Shown: one piece after another, positions 23,798-31,569 of the stretch
Numbering within the stretch: the stretch's first letter is position 1
Layout: each line of letters opens with the position of its first letter
Source of the DNA: an uncultured Treponema sp.
GTDB lineage: Bacteria > Spirochaetota > Spirochaetia > Treponematales > Treponemataceae
DNA: 59,368 bases
NCBI GenBank assembly: GCA_905372235.1
Contig: CAJPOF010000006.1
Coordinates: 1-59,368 of the forward strand
Direction: 5' to 3'
Translations under genes and position numbers: made by a program
The notes under the pieces: model-generated
The model's input: the letters and a program-made list of their open reading frames with translations, nothing else
What the model was told of the DNA's origin: nothing
Database searches by the model: none

Positions 23798-23834
23798 AAA
23801 AAAATCCACAGTCTTTCTTACTGTGGATTTTTTT
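23798..23834 (-). terminator. terminator between mdh and fumC
   Basis: Arms 23798-23812 and 23820-23834 give a perfect 15-base-pair stem (ATCCACAGT core with A7/T7 ends) and a 7-base loop. It ends the mdh transcript 14 bases after its stop, so fumC probably uses its own promoter in the short interval before it. Confidence 0.85.
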
Positions 23835-23848
23835 CGGCTTAAAAAAGC

Positions 23849-24790
23849 CTAGAAATTCAACTGCTTTATTACATCTTTGAGGCAGTCTGCGCTGTGTCTA
23901 AGAAGTCCCACTTCCTCGTCTGTGAGAGGAGCTACAAGCCGGCTCTTGAGACCTTCGTTAGAAACTACGGACGGCATTGAAAGACATACATCTTCTATTC
24001 CGTATTCTCCGTTCAGCATTGTAGAAAGAGTGAGCAATGTTCCCGTGCTGTAAGATATCGCCTGGCAGAGTGTCGCTGTCGTAACTCCTATGGCATAGTT
24101 CGTGCATTTTTTTGCGGCTATGATGATTCCGCCGGACCTTCGTACATAGTCTTCAACGTCATCTTTGCTGAACGATGGAAGTTCTGAAGACTCGTATGCC
24201 TTTGCGTATCTGTCTACAGGAATCGAGCCGATGTTTGCAAGCGACCACGGAATGAAAGATGAGTCTCCATGCTCGCCGAACACGTAACCGTGTACATTTT
24301 CCTGTCCCACACCGTAATTTTCTGCGATTCTTGCACGGAATCTTGCAGTGTCAAGCATAGTGCCTGTTCCCAATATCCTTTTTGCAGGAATGCCGGATGT
24401 CTTCACGAACTGGTATGTAAGGATGTCAACAGGATTTGCGACGATTACATAGAGTGCATTGGGAGCAACCTTTGTGATTTGCGGAATTATAGACTTTGTT
24501 ATGTCAACGTTCGTCTGGGCAAGCTCAAGGCGAGTCTGTCCGGGCTTTCTTGCAACTCCTGATGTAAGTACAACGATATCAGAGTCTTTTGCGTCCTCAT
24601 AGTCGCCTTCATGGATAGAAACAGGACCGATGAACGGAGTTCCCTGACGAATGTCCATCGCTTCGCCCATAGCCCGTTCCTTCGCTATGTCGATGAGGAC
24701 AATTTCTGAGGCGAGCCTTTTCAGGGTGAGGGTGAACGCAATGGTGGAACCTACCTGACCTGCGCCGATGACGGTAATCTTTTTAGGCAT
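23849..24790 (-). CDS. mdh: LDH-fold malate dehydrogenase (may be annotated lactate dehydrogenase)
   Basis: NAD-dependent 2-hydroxyacid dehydrogenase, 313 residues. The ATG at 24790 is preferred to the one at 24796 because AAGGAG is then 8 bases away. The Rossmann motif is GAGQVGS (residues 9-15), the catalytic pair is Asp147 / His174 (GEHGDSS), and Arg150 binds the substrate carboxylate. Overall similarity is to L-lactate dehydrogenases. However, the specificity loop reads GVARKPGQTR, with Arg81 at the place of LDH Gln102. Arg there is the classic malate/oxaloacetate determinant. With fumC and frdAB next door, oxaloacetate reduction is the likely role. Confidence 0.8.
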   Translation of the reverse strand: MPKKITVIGAGQVGSTIAFTLTLKRLASEIVLIDIAKERAMGEAMDIRQGTPFIGPVSIHEGDYEDAKDSDIVVLTSGVARKPGQTRLELAQTNVDITKSIIPQITKVAPNALYVIVANPVDILTYQFVKTSGIPAKRILGTGTMLDTARFRARIAENYGVGQENVHGYVFGEHGDSSFIPWSLANIGSIPVDRYAKAYESSELPSFSKDDVEDYVRRSGGIIIAAKKCTNYAIGVTTATLCQAISYSTGTLLTLSTMLNGEYGIEDVCLSMPSVVSNEGLKSRLVAPLTDEEVGLLRHSADCLKDVIKQLNF

Positions 24791-24853
24791 AATCATGTCT
24801 CCTTAAAAAAACTTTGGGATTGATATTTTGGATTTCAAAAATCATATGGCTTT

Positions 24854-24882
24854 ACTATAACCTCTTTTAAGCCTTATGAAAA
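24854..24882 (-). promoter_or_regulatory. promoter of mdh
   Basis: On the minus strand TTTTCA (24877-24882) is 17 bases from TATAGT (24854-24859), about 63 bases before the mdh ATG. Confidence 0.5.
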
Positions 24883-24928
24883 CACTTTTTGTTTTTCCGG
24901 ACGATAAATAGCGAAAAAATCGTTTTAC

Positions 24929-26329
24929 TCATCTTGAGATTTTGTTTCTTTCGTTCCATATGTTCGACGCAAGTTTAAGAAGACTTTCCTCCGTGTTTAA
25001 AGAAGGGTCGTCAAGTACGGATTCCATCAATCGCTCAAGGATAAGTCCTATGTCCTTTCCCGACGGGATTCCAAGTTCCATAAGTTTTTTTCCGTTCACA
25101 CAAAGGTCTTTAAGACTTAGCGCTGATTTTTCCGCCTTGATTTTTTCTATACGTTCGGAAAGTTCAAGAAGATTTTTTAAAGTGTCGCTACCGGGCATGA
25201 TTTTTTTTCCGTGCATTCCGTATACATCCGAAATTCGAAGGTCGAACAGGTCTTCGATGTTCTCGTAGCCGACCCGCACTATAAAGCGTCTTACCGCAGC
25301 GTCCGTCCAGTTTTCCTCGTAATGGAACATATGGTTTTCTATAAGATGGCAGACGTTTTCTATAAGAGAGTTGGGAAAACGCAATCTGAAAAGGACTTTC
25401 CGCGCGATTTTCGAGGACAATTTTTCGTGTCCGTAGAAAGTGAATTTTTCCATGCCGTCCACGTTCACCGTTTTTTTAGTGCCGGGTTTTCCTATGTCAT
25501 GAAAAAGTGCTGAAAGCCTTACGTTGAGTTTTTCCTTTGGAGAACCGTCGCAGGAATGAAAAAGGTGGTCAAGCACGTCGAACTCGTGGAAACCTCTAAA
25601 ATCTTTTTGCGAGCAGCCTCGGCAGTCTGCAAGTTCCGGAATAAAAATCGAAAGGATTTTTGTGCTTTCCATAAGCCTGAGCGAAACCGAAGGCTTTTCA
25701 GAGGAAAGAAGTTTTTTAAATTCGTCCCGGAATCTTTCAATCGATATTCCCTTTACCTTTTCAAGGACGGAGGGGCTTTGCATGGCGCAAAGCGTTTTTT
25801 TTTCGATGGAAAAACCGAGCGTCGAGGAAAAACGGATTGCCCTGACGGGTCTAAGTCCGTCCTCGGAAAACCTTTCCGTTGCCTCTCCTACGGTTTTTAT
25901 CAAACGTTTTTTTATGTCCCTTCTTCCGCCGAAAGGATCTTCAATATGTCCGTCCCTGAGCGAGATTGCGATTGCGTTCATCGTGAAATCTCTTCTTCCC
26001 AAATCTTCCTCAAGATTTTTAGAAAAACTTACCGTGTCGGGATGTCTTCCGTCTGAATATCCGCTTTCCGTCCTGAAAGTTGTAACCTCGATTTCGTGCT
26101 TCAGAAACCTTACCGTAACAGTTCCGTGCGCTATTCCGGTTGGAATGACTTTTCTGAACATGGACATTACTTCCATCGGGCTTGCGTCAGTCGCTATGTC
26201 CCAGTCGTGGGCTTCTTTTCCCATGAGCATGTCCCTTACAGCCCCTCCCACAAGATAGGCTGAATGTCCGTGCTCTAAAAAAACTTCGTCAAATTTTTTA
26301 AGGACGTAGGGAAGGCGGAACTTTTTCAT
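24929..26329 (-). CDS. cca: CCA tRNA nucleotidyltransferase with HD domain
   Basis: Adds or repairs the 3' CCA of tRNAs. The 466-residue protein has the class II polymerase-beta nucleotidyltransferase head: YLVGGAVRDMLMG (about residues 25-37) and DWDIATDA (about 42-49, the two metal-binding Asp). The neck domain has EDGLRPVRAIRFSSTLGF (about 150-167), and an HD phosphohydrolase domain has ALFHDIGKPGT (about 277-287). A poly(A) polymerase of the same family is the alternative name. Its start overlaps the stop of the upstream membrane-protein gene (ATGA). Confidence 0.92.
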   Translation of the reverse strand: MKKFRLPYVLKKFDEVFLEHGHSAYLVGGAVRDMLMGKEAHDWDIATDASPMEVMSMFRKVIPTGIAHGTVTVRFLKHEIEVTTFRTESGYSDGRHPDTVSFSKNLEEDLGRRDFTMNAIAISLRDGHIEDPFGGRRDIKKRLIKTVGEATERFSEDGLRPVRAIRFSSTLGFSIEKKTLCAMQSPSVLEKVKGISIERFRDEFKKLLSSEKPSVSLRLMESTKILSIFIPELADCRGCSQKDFRGFHEFDVLDHLFHSCDGSPKEKLNVRLSALFHDIGKPGTKKTVNVDGMEKFTFYGHEKLSSKIARKVLFRLRFPNSLIENVCHLIENHMFHYEENWTDAAVRRFIVRVGYENIEDLFDLRISDVYGMHGKKIMPGSDTLKNLLELSERIEKIKAEKSALSLKDLCVNGKKLMELGIPSGKDIGLILERLMESVLDDPSLNTEESLLKLASNIWNERNKISR

Positions 26330-26754
26330 GACGGAAAACCTTTGGAAAGCGTTCCGACCAGAGAAAAAAACACCATCGCCGCAATTGACAGAATGAAAGT
26401 GAAAGCCATAAGCGAAATATTAAGAACGAACGCAGGGGAAGTTTTTTTTCCTGTGCGGAGAAAAACTATTGTCTGGATAGTACCGGAAAGCGAAAAAACG
26501 GACAGAAAAAACGAAGTGATTTTTACTGTTTTTACCACAAAAAGTATGTTCTCATCCAAAAGCCCCTGATAATTTCCGATTCCGTAGAAAATCATCGACA
26601 CCGACTGGAACAGGAAGAGGAACAGCACCGTACGTCTTGTAAGCTTGAAAATCAGAGGCACATTCGTTTTCTGTGCGTCCGAAAAAAAATTATCGATGTA
26701 GTTGAAATAGGCAATCTGCCTGTCCTTGTTCTTTTTTCTTGAAGTTCTGAACAT
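26326..26754 (-). CDS. small membrane protein of unknown function
   Basis: A 142-residue protein with a basic N-terminus (many Lys/Arg in the first 45 residues) and three clear hydrophobic spans (about 46-65, 76-98 and 112-133). It overlaps cca by 4 bases and would be co-transcribed with it. It is divergent from the gene at 26801. No known domain was recognised and no strong Shine-Dalgarno is seen. Confidence 0.65.
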   Translation of the reverse strand: MFRTSRKKNKDRQIAYFNYIDNFFSDAQKTNVPLIFKLTRRTVLFLFLFQSVSMIFYGIGNYQGLLDENILFVVKTVKITSFFLSVFSLSGTIQTIVFLRTGKKTSPAFVLNISLMAFTFILSIAAMVFFSLVGTLSKGFPS

Positions 26755-26800
26755 CTTTGCTTATACTAGGAAAAGTTTTTTTTCAAGTCAAGGTGGGAAA

Positions 26801-27610
26801 ATGACAAAAAAAGGCAAGGCTTTTCTTGTACTCCTCTTACTTTTTTCTTCTGCCGTTTTCTTTCTGGGCTGGACTCAGATAAGGATTAAGCCCGACACTA
26901 TTGGAATCGTCGTGTCAAGGACAAACGGAATTTCTTCGAATGTAGCAGAAAGTGGAAAATTCTCGTGGCACTGGCAGTTTCTGATTCCCAAGAATGCGGA
27001 ACTAAGGTCGTTTTCCATTCTTCCGTACAATTTCAAAAAAACTGTCGAAGGATTTCTTCCGTCATCGGATGTGATAGGAACGGCGGTTCAGGGAAAAACT
27101 GATTTTTCCTACAAAATAGAACTGAACCTTTCGATGGCGATTTCTCCGTCCGGAATCGTGAGACTCATGCAAGAAGGAAAAATCACCGACCAAAAGTCGC
27201 TTGATTCGTTCATGGAACGGAAGTCCGATGATTTTTCTCAATACACGCAGAAAGCCGTGTTCGAAAAATTTTCAGAAGATCTTCCAAAATCATCATACTA
27301 TATAGAACCTAAGGACATCTTGGGTTCCGGAGAATTTTTCGACGAAAATGAGGACATCCGAGTTCTTGAACTTACCGTGCTAAATCAGAATGTCCCCGAC
27401 TACGGTCTTTACAGACAGGCAAGGAAAGGCATGATTGATTCGATTGAAAAAGGATTTGAAGTCTCAGCAGAAAAAACATCTTCGGAAAACCTTGACGATG
27501 AGGAAAAAAAGGCTTTCAAGAACTTTATTCAGTTTTTCAAAAATCTTTCCGATGCGGGAAGTCAATCATCTGAAAAAAAAGGAGACGGAACATCGCCGGA
27601 AAACCAATGA
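26801..27610 (+). CDS. membrane-anchored protein of unknown function
   Basis: A 269-residue protein starting at the ATG at 26801, with AAGGTGGG ahead. An uncleaved-looking N-terminal hydrophobic helix (about residues 6-24) is followed by RIKPDTIGIVVSR and a beta-rich stretch to about residue 100. That part recalls the start of SPFH/band-7 proteins, but the match is too weak to assign. The remainder is helical and charged, with a Ser/Lys/Glu-rich tail. It overlaps the glucan synthase start by 4 bases (ATGA), so the two form one transcript. Confidence 0.65.
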   Translation: MTKKGKAFLVLLLLFSSAVFFLGWTQIRIKPDTIGIVVSRTNGISSNVAESGKFSWHWQFLIPKNAELRSFSILPYNFKKTVEGFLPSSDVIGTAVQGKTDFSYKIELNLSMAISPSGIVRLMQEGKITDQKSLDSFMERKSDDFSQYTQKAVFEKFSEDLPKSSYYIEPKDILGSGEFFDENEDIRVLELTVLNQNVPDYGLYRQARKGMIDSIEKGFEVSAEKTSSENLDDEEKKAFKNFIQFFKNLSDAGSQSSEKKGDGTSPENQ

Positions 27611-29211
27611 GAATCTGGATAGTCAGCATGGAATGCGCAGGAATCTCCGAAGCAGGCGGCGTCAAGGACGTGACGTTCTCGCTTTGCGAAAACCTTTCCA
27701 AAAGGGGAAACGATGTCACGCTTTTCATTCCGTATTTCGGTTGCACTTCGCTCGAAAATCTTAGGGATTTTAAAAGCGGTGTTGCGCAGTCGAGCGTTTC
27801 CCTGTGCGCTCAGCAGATTGATGTTACGTATTCCACGGCGCGTTTTTCAGGCTCGAACGTAAACGTTGTTTTCGTGAACCATCTTGCGTTCCTTGAAAAA
27901 AAAGCGGTGTACGTATACACAAAGGAAGAGGAATGCGAAAATCCACGCCATCAATGCGGAAAGGGACACGAGGACTTTCATTTCCTTGATTCGCTTCTTT
28001 GCGCTTCCGTGGCAAGTTACGGCGAAAGAAAAGAGATTTTCACCCCGGACATAGTGCATTGCCAGGATGCCTCCACGGCGATGACTCCGGCGTTCATAGA
28101 ACTTCTTCGTCCAGACCTTTTCAGGGACACAAAATCCGTCGTAACGATACACAACGCCGGAGCGGCGTATCACCATGATTTTTATAACATAGACGAAGCA
28201 TTCCATTACACCGGACTTCCATGGAACTGGCTTGAAAATTCGCTGAACGAAGGACGGGTGGAACCTTTTCTGATCGCAGCTCAGTTTTCTCATCTTACTA
28301 CAGTCTCAACATTCTACGCCGAGGAAATCACGAATCCCTCATACAGCGCATCAACTGACGGATTAAGCAAGATATTCAGCCTGAAGAACATCAAAGTCGA
28401 AGGAATAACAAACGGCATCGAATATTCCATGTATGAGCCTGAAAATACAGAATCATCGCTTCTTCCTTATGCCATGAATCCGTGCGAAAAAGATTTCAAG
28501 GGAAAGCTTGCAAACAGAAAATTCTTTCTTGAACTCTGCGAAAAAGCGGACGATTTTTCTTTGTTCGCCCGCTCCCTCCCTGAAAATCAAAAAAAATATC
28601 TTGAAAATTTTGTCCGACACGGCTACCTTTCAAATCCCGCCAATGGAAAGGACTGCGTTTTTTTCACATACCACGGACGGCTTGTGTGGCAAAAGGGGCT
28701 TCATGTTCTTTCGGATGCGATGGACGTGATTCTGAACGAAATGGAAAACGTGCGGGTTTCGGTCGTGGGGCAGGGAGACCCGCAAATCGAAAGCAAACTT
28801 GAAAAACTTTCCCTAAGATATCCCGGAAAAATCGTGTACTTCAAGGGCTACAATCCAAGCCTTTCACGGCTTTGCGTGGCGCAGGCGGACTTTGCGGTGT
28901 TCCCAAGCGATTTTGAGCCGTGCTGTCTGGAAGACCTTGTGGCCCAATTGTTCGGGACAATCCCGATAGCGAACGCCACAGGCGGACTGAAAAAAATAAT
29001 CGACGGAGAGACAGGATTCCTTTACTCCCCGAACAAGCCCGAAGAGCTGTGCGGTGCGATAAGAAGGGCATCGAACCTGAAGTTCAAAGAACCTGAGACA
29101 TTCTGCGACATGGCAGTGTGGACAGCGAACTACGTAAAAATCTTCAATTCGTGGAAGCACGTTACGGACAAATATTTGAATCTTTTTAGAAAAATCATTC
29201 AGGGGCATTGA
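27607..29211 (+). CDS. glgA: GT5 glycogen/starch synthase-like glycosyltransferase
   Basis: Predicted alpha-1,4-glucan synthase, 534 residues, cytosolic. Marks are the N-terminal GT5 domain with SEAGGVKDV (residues 13-21), DIVHCQDA and VVTIHNAG in the middle, and the C-terminal GT-B domain with FEPCCLEDLVAQ and TGGLKKIIDGETGFLY. In E. coli GlgA the first motif is KTGGLADV with a Lys that contacts ADP-glucose; here it is Glu. The C-terminal catalytic Glu is kept. The sugar donor is therefore uncertain, and the symbol reflects family, not a proven reaction. Confidence 0.78.
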   Translation: MRIWIVSMECAGISEAGGVKDVTFSLCENLSKRGNDVTLFIPYFGCTSLENLRDFKSGVAQSSVSLCAQQIDVTYSTARFSGSNVNVVFVNHLAFLEKKAVYVYTKEEECENPRHQCGKGHEDFHFLDSLLCASVASYGERKEIFTPDIVHCQDASTAMTPAFIELLRPDLFRDTKSVVTIHNAGAAYHHDFYNIDEAFHYTGLPWNWLENSLNEGRVEPFLIAAQFSHLTTVSTFYAEEITNPSYSASTDGLSKIFSLKNIKVEGITNGIEYSMYEPENTESSLLPYAMNPCEKDFKGKLANRKFFLELCEKADDFSLFARSLPENQKKYLENFVRHGYLSNPANGKDCVFFTYHGRLVWQKGLHVLSDAMDVILNEMENVRVSVVGQGDPQIESKLEKLSLRYPGKIVYFKGYNPSLSRLCVAQADFAVFPSDFEPCCLEDLVAQLFGTIPIANATGGLKKIIDGETGFLYSPNKPEELCGAIRRASNLKFKEPETFCDMAVWTANYVKIFNSWKHVTDKYLNLFRKIIQGH

Positions 29212-29236
29212 CTATTTTATCCGTTTGTAATAGCAT
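29208..29236 (+). promoter_or_regulatory. promoter of the tRNA-Thr/tRNA-Tyr pair
   Basis: TTGACT (29208-29213), overlapping the stop of the glucan synthase gene, is 17 bases from TAGCAT (29231-29236). The first tRNA begins 28 bases later. Confidence 0.55.
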
Positions 29237-29264
29237 CGCTTTTGTTCGACATGGAAAGTCAGAC

Positions 29265-29337
29265 GCTGCCTTAGCTCAGTTGGTAGAGCACGTGATTTGT
29301 AATCTCGTGGTCGTGGGTTCAAATCCTACAGGCAGCT
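29265..29337 (+). tRNA. tRNA-Thr (anticodon TGT)
   Basis: A 73-base cloverleaf. The acceptor arms are GCTGCCT (29265-29271) and AGGCAGC (29330-29336), with discriminator T. The D arm is GCTCAGTTGGTAGAGC, the anticodon loop TTTGTAA and the T arm GTGGGTTCAAATCCTAC. The anticodon stem has one T-T mismatch. CCA is not encoded, so the cca product must add it. Confidence 0.95.
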
Positions 29338-29340
29338 TTT

Positions 29341-29422
29341 GGGGAGTTTCTAGAGCGGTCAAATAGGACAGACTGTAAATCTGTTGGCGTTGCCTTCATA
29401 GGTTCGAATCCTATACTCCCCA
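29341..29422 (+). tRNA. tRNA-Tyr (anticodon GTA)
   Basis: An 82-base tRNA with the long variable arm of bacterial tRNA-Tyr. The acceptor arms are GGGGAGT (29341-29347) and ACTCCCC (29415-29421), with discriminator A. The anticodon loop is CTGTAAA and the T arm ends TAGGTTCGAATCCTA. It follows tRNA-Thr after three bases, so both come from one precursor. CCA is not encoded. Confidence 0.95.
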
Positions 29423-29431
29423 ATTTCTTTG

Positions 29432-29461
29432 AGAGTTAGATAACCGCTAACTCTTTTTTTT
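29432..29461 (+). terminator. terminator after the tRNA pair
   Basis: AGAGTTAG (29432-29439) and CTAACTCT (29447-29454) form an 8-base-pair stem with a 7-base loop, followed by a T run to 29461. Confidence 0.8.
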
Positions 29462-29546
29462 TGCCTTTTTTGATTCTTAAAAGAGGCGGACATTTTCAGT
29501 CGGTTTTGACGGAAAATGTTCTCTAGCTTTAGGGAATGGTTTGAGA

Positions 29547-30491
29547 ATGAGAGTCAAATTTTGGGGAGTGAGAGGCTCGATTCCGGCACCTCTTACCGGA
29601 GAGCAGGTTCAGGCAAAGATAACGGCGGCCGTGCAGAGGATAGGGGTAAAGGATCTTTCATCATCGGATGCAAGGGAACGATTCCTTTCAAACCTTCCTG
29701 AATGGATTTTCGGGACTGTGGGCGGAAACACCCCATGCGTGGAACTCAAGGGAAAAGGCAACGAAAACATAATCCTTGACGCAGGCTCCGGCATAAGGGC
29801 ATACGGAAAAAAAGGCGAAAAACCTTCCGACAATCATTACAACATTTTCTTTTCGCATTTCCATTGGGATCACATACAGGGTTTTCCGTTCTTTGACCCC
29901 ATATACGACGGAAAAGCGAGTTTTGACATCTATTCGGGCTTCGAGAATTTCAGAGAATACTTTGAAAAACAGCAGGACACTCCTTTTTTCCCGGAATCGG
30001 CGTCGTTCAAGTCCGTACAGAAAAACATGAAATTCCATACGCTCTCTCAAGGAAAGCCGTTTGTAATAGGCGGAATCACTATAAAACTCTGCAGAATGAA
30101 CCATCCGGGAAATTCTTTTTCATATTCGTTCGAGGAAAACGGAAAGAAATTTGTGTTTGCAACCGACGTTGAACTTTCTGAAAAGGATTACGAGGCGGAT
30201 TCCGGAAAGGAAGCAGTGTTCAGGAACGCAGACGCGGTTGTCCTTGATGCGCAATACACTGTGGAAGAATCCTACAGGAAGGCGAACTTGGGACATTCTG
30301 CGTTCTGCAGCGCGATAGATTTTTCGGTACACTGGGGAATCAAGACTTTGTATCTTTTCCACCACGAGCCTTCGTATGACGACAAGAAAATTGCCTCCAT
30401 GCTGACCGCCGCAAGATGGTATGCGCAATATATAGTCCATTCCGACATCAAGATTTTCCTTGCGACGGAGGGACTGGAATTTGAAGTCTAG
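29547..30491 (+). CDS. MBL-fold metallo-hydrolase
   Basis: A 314-residue metallo-beta-lactamase-fold protein beginning RVKFWGVRGSIPAP. That opening is shared by a group of bacterial MBL hydrolases related to RNase Z and PqqB-type proteins. The metal motif is SHFHWDHIQGFP (about residues 109-120). Further ligands are a His in MNHPGNS, an Asp in FATDVEL and a His in FHHEPSYDD. All metal ligands look present. The substrate is unknown. The ATG at 29547 is used; a TTG two codons upstream has AGGGA at better spacing and cannot be excluded. Confidence 0.8.
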   Translation: MRVKFWGVRGSIPAPLTGEQVQAKITAAVQRIGVKDLSSSDARERFLSNLPEWIFGTVGGNTPCVELKGKGNENIILDAGSGIRAYGKKGEKPSDNHYNIFFSHFHWDHIQGFPFFDPIYDGKASFDIYSGFENFREYFEKQQDTPFFPESASFKSVQKNMKFHTLSQGKPFVIGGITIKLCRMNHPGNSFSYSFEENGKKFVFATDVELSEKDYEADSGKEAVFRNADAVVLDAQYTVEESYRKANLGHSAFCSAIDFSVHWGIKTLYLFHHEPSYDDKKIASMLTAARWYAQYIVHSDIKIFLATEGLEFEV

Positions 30492-31569
30492 TTTCAGGGA
30501 ACGAAGGGTGAAAAAATCTTCCAGTCTGATTTTAATTCTTGCATCTTTATTTGCGCTCGTATTTCTGGCGTTCTGTGCGTCATTTTTTTTTCAGTGTTCA
30601 GCCAAGGACAAAAGCGATTCGGCGGTGGAACTTAGCGTTAATGTACCGCACGGCTCTTCGGCGATGGAACTTGGAAATCGCCTTGAAAAAATGGGAATAA
30701 TAAGGTCGTCGCTTTCTTTTTATCTTGGCGCAAGATACCCGATATTCGCATCCGTGTTTGTCCGTCCAAAAGCCCCGTTTTCTCCAAAAAGCGGAGTCTA
30801 CAGGCTTTCAAGCGCAATGCCGCTTTCTGAAATATACGACATTCTTACATCCGGAAAAGAGGACTACATAAAAGTCTCGTTTCCGGAAGGTCTTACAAAA
30901 ACCAAGATAGGTCGCCGGCTTGAAGAAGCGTACGTCTGCCCGGAATCGGAGTTCGTCCGGGCGGTGCAGGACGGGGCGATAATTGAATCCTACCGGCTTC
31001 CTTCCACAAGCCTTGAAGGCTACCTTTTCCCGGACACATATTTTTTCAATCCCGGAATGACAGGAGAAAGCGTGGTACGCATGATGGTCGACAATTTTTT
31101 CAATCATGCAAGGACAATCCCGTCATTGGAAAAACTCAGTTTGGAGGAACTGGATTTCACCGTGCGCCTTGCCTCAATCGTGGAAAGGGAATACAGGATT
31201 CCCGAAGAAGCGCCTTTAATCGCAAGCGTATTCAAGAACAGGATAAAAAGCGGCTGGGGACTTTATTCCTGCGCCACAATCGAATACATAATTACCGAGA
31301 TAGAAGGAAAACCGCACCCCGACGTTATAACGTACCGAGACCTTTCGATAGAAAGCCCGTACAACACATACAAGTGGGCATCCCTTCCTCCAACTGCAAT
31401 ATCGAATCCGGGGCTTATATCACTTCAGGCTGTATCCGAAGCCCCAAAGACTAAGTATTTTTACTTCCGTCTTGCCGACGAAAAAAGCGGCCGCCATGTG
31501 TTCACGGAAGATTTTTCCCGCCACATAAGCGAGAAATACAGTTCAAGCACAAAAAAGAGCAAGGAATAA
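30481..31569 (+). CDS. mltG: endolytic murein transglycosylase MltG
   Basis: Cleaves nascent glycan strands at the outer face of the inner membrane and so sets strand length. A TTG start at 30481, overlapping the MBL gene, has GGAGGG 8 bases ahead; a GTG at 30508 is a second option. One N-terminal span (about residues 15-37) leads to a LysM-like region and the YceG domain: LPSTSLEGYLFPDTYFF and LASIVEREYR, which holds the catalytic Glu. The length of 362 residues fits the family. It ends one base into the dnaG start. Confidence 0.9.
   Translation: MKSSFRERRVKKSSSLILILASLFALVFLAFCASFFFQCSAKDKSDSAVELSVNVPHGSSAMELGNRLEKMGIIRSSLSFYLGARYPIFASVFVRPKAPFSPKSGVYRLSSAMPLSEIYDILTSGKEDYIKVSFPEGLTKTKIGRRLEEAYVCPESEFVRAVQDGAIIESYRLPSTSLEGYLFPDTYFFNPGMTGESVVRMMVDNFFNHARTIPSLEKLSLEELDFTVRLASIVEREYRIPEEAPLIASVFKNRIKSGWGLYSCATIEYIITEIEGKPHPDVITYRDLSIESPYNTYKWASLPPTAISNPGLISLQAVSEAPKTKYFYFRLADEKSGRHVFTEDFSRHISEKYSSSTKKSKE

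Noticed and set aside
23849..24790. Calling the gene L-lactate dehydrogenase
   Set aside because: The overall likeness is to LDH, but Arg at the specificity position and the neighbours favour malate dehydrogenase. Kept as the second option.
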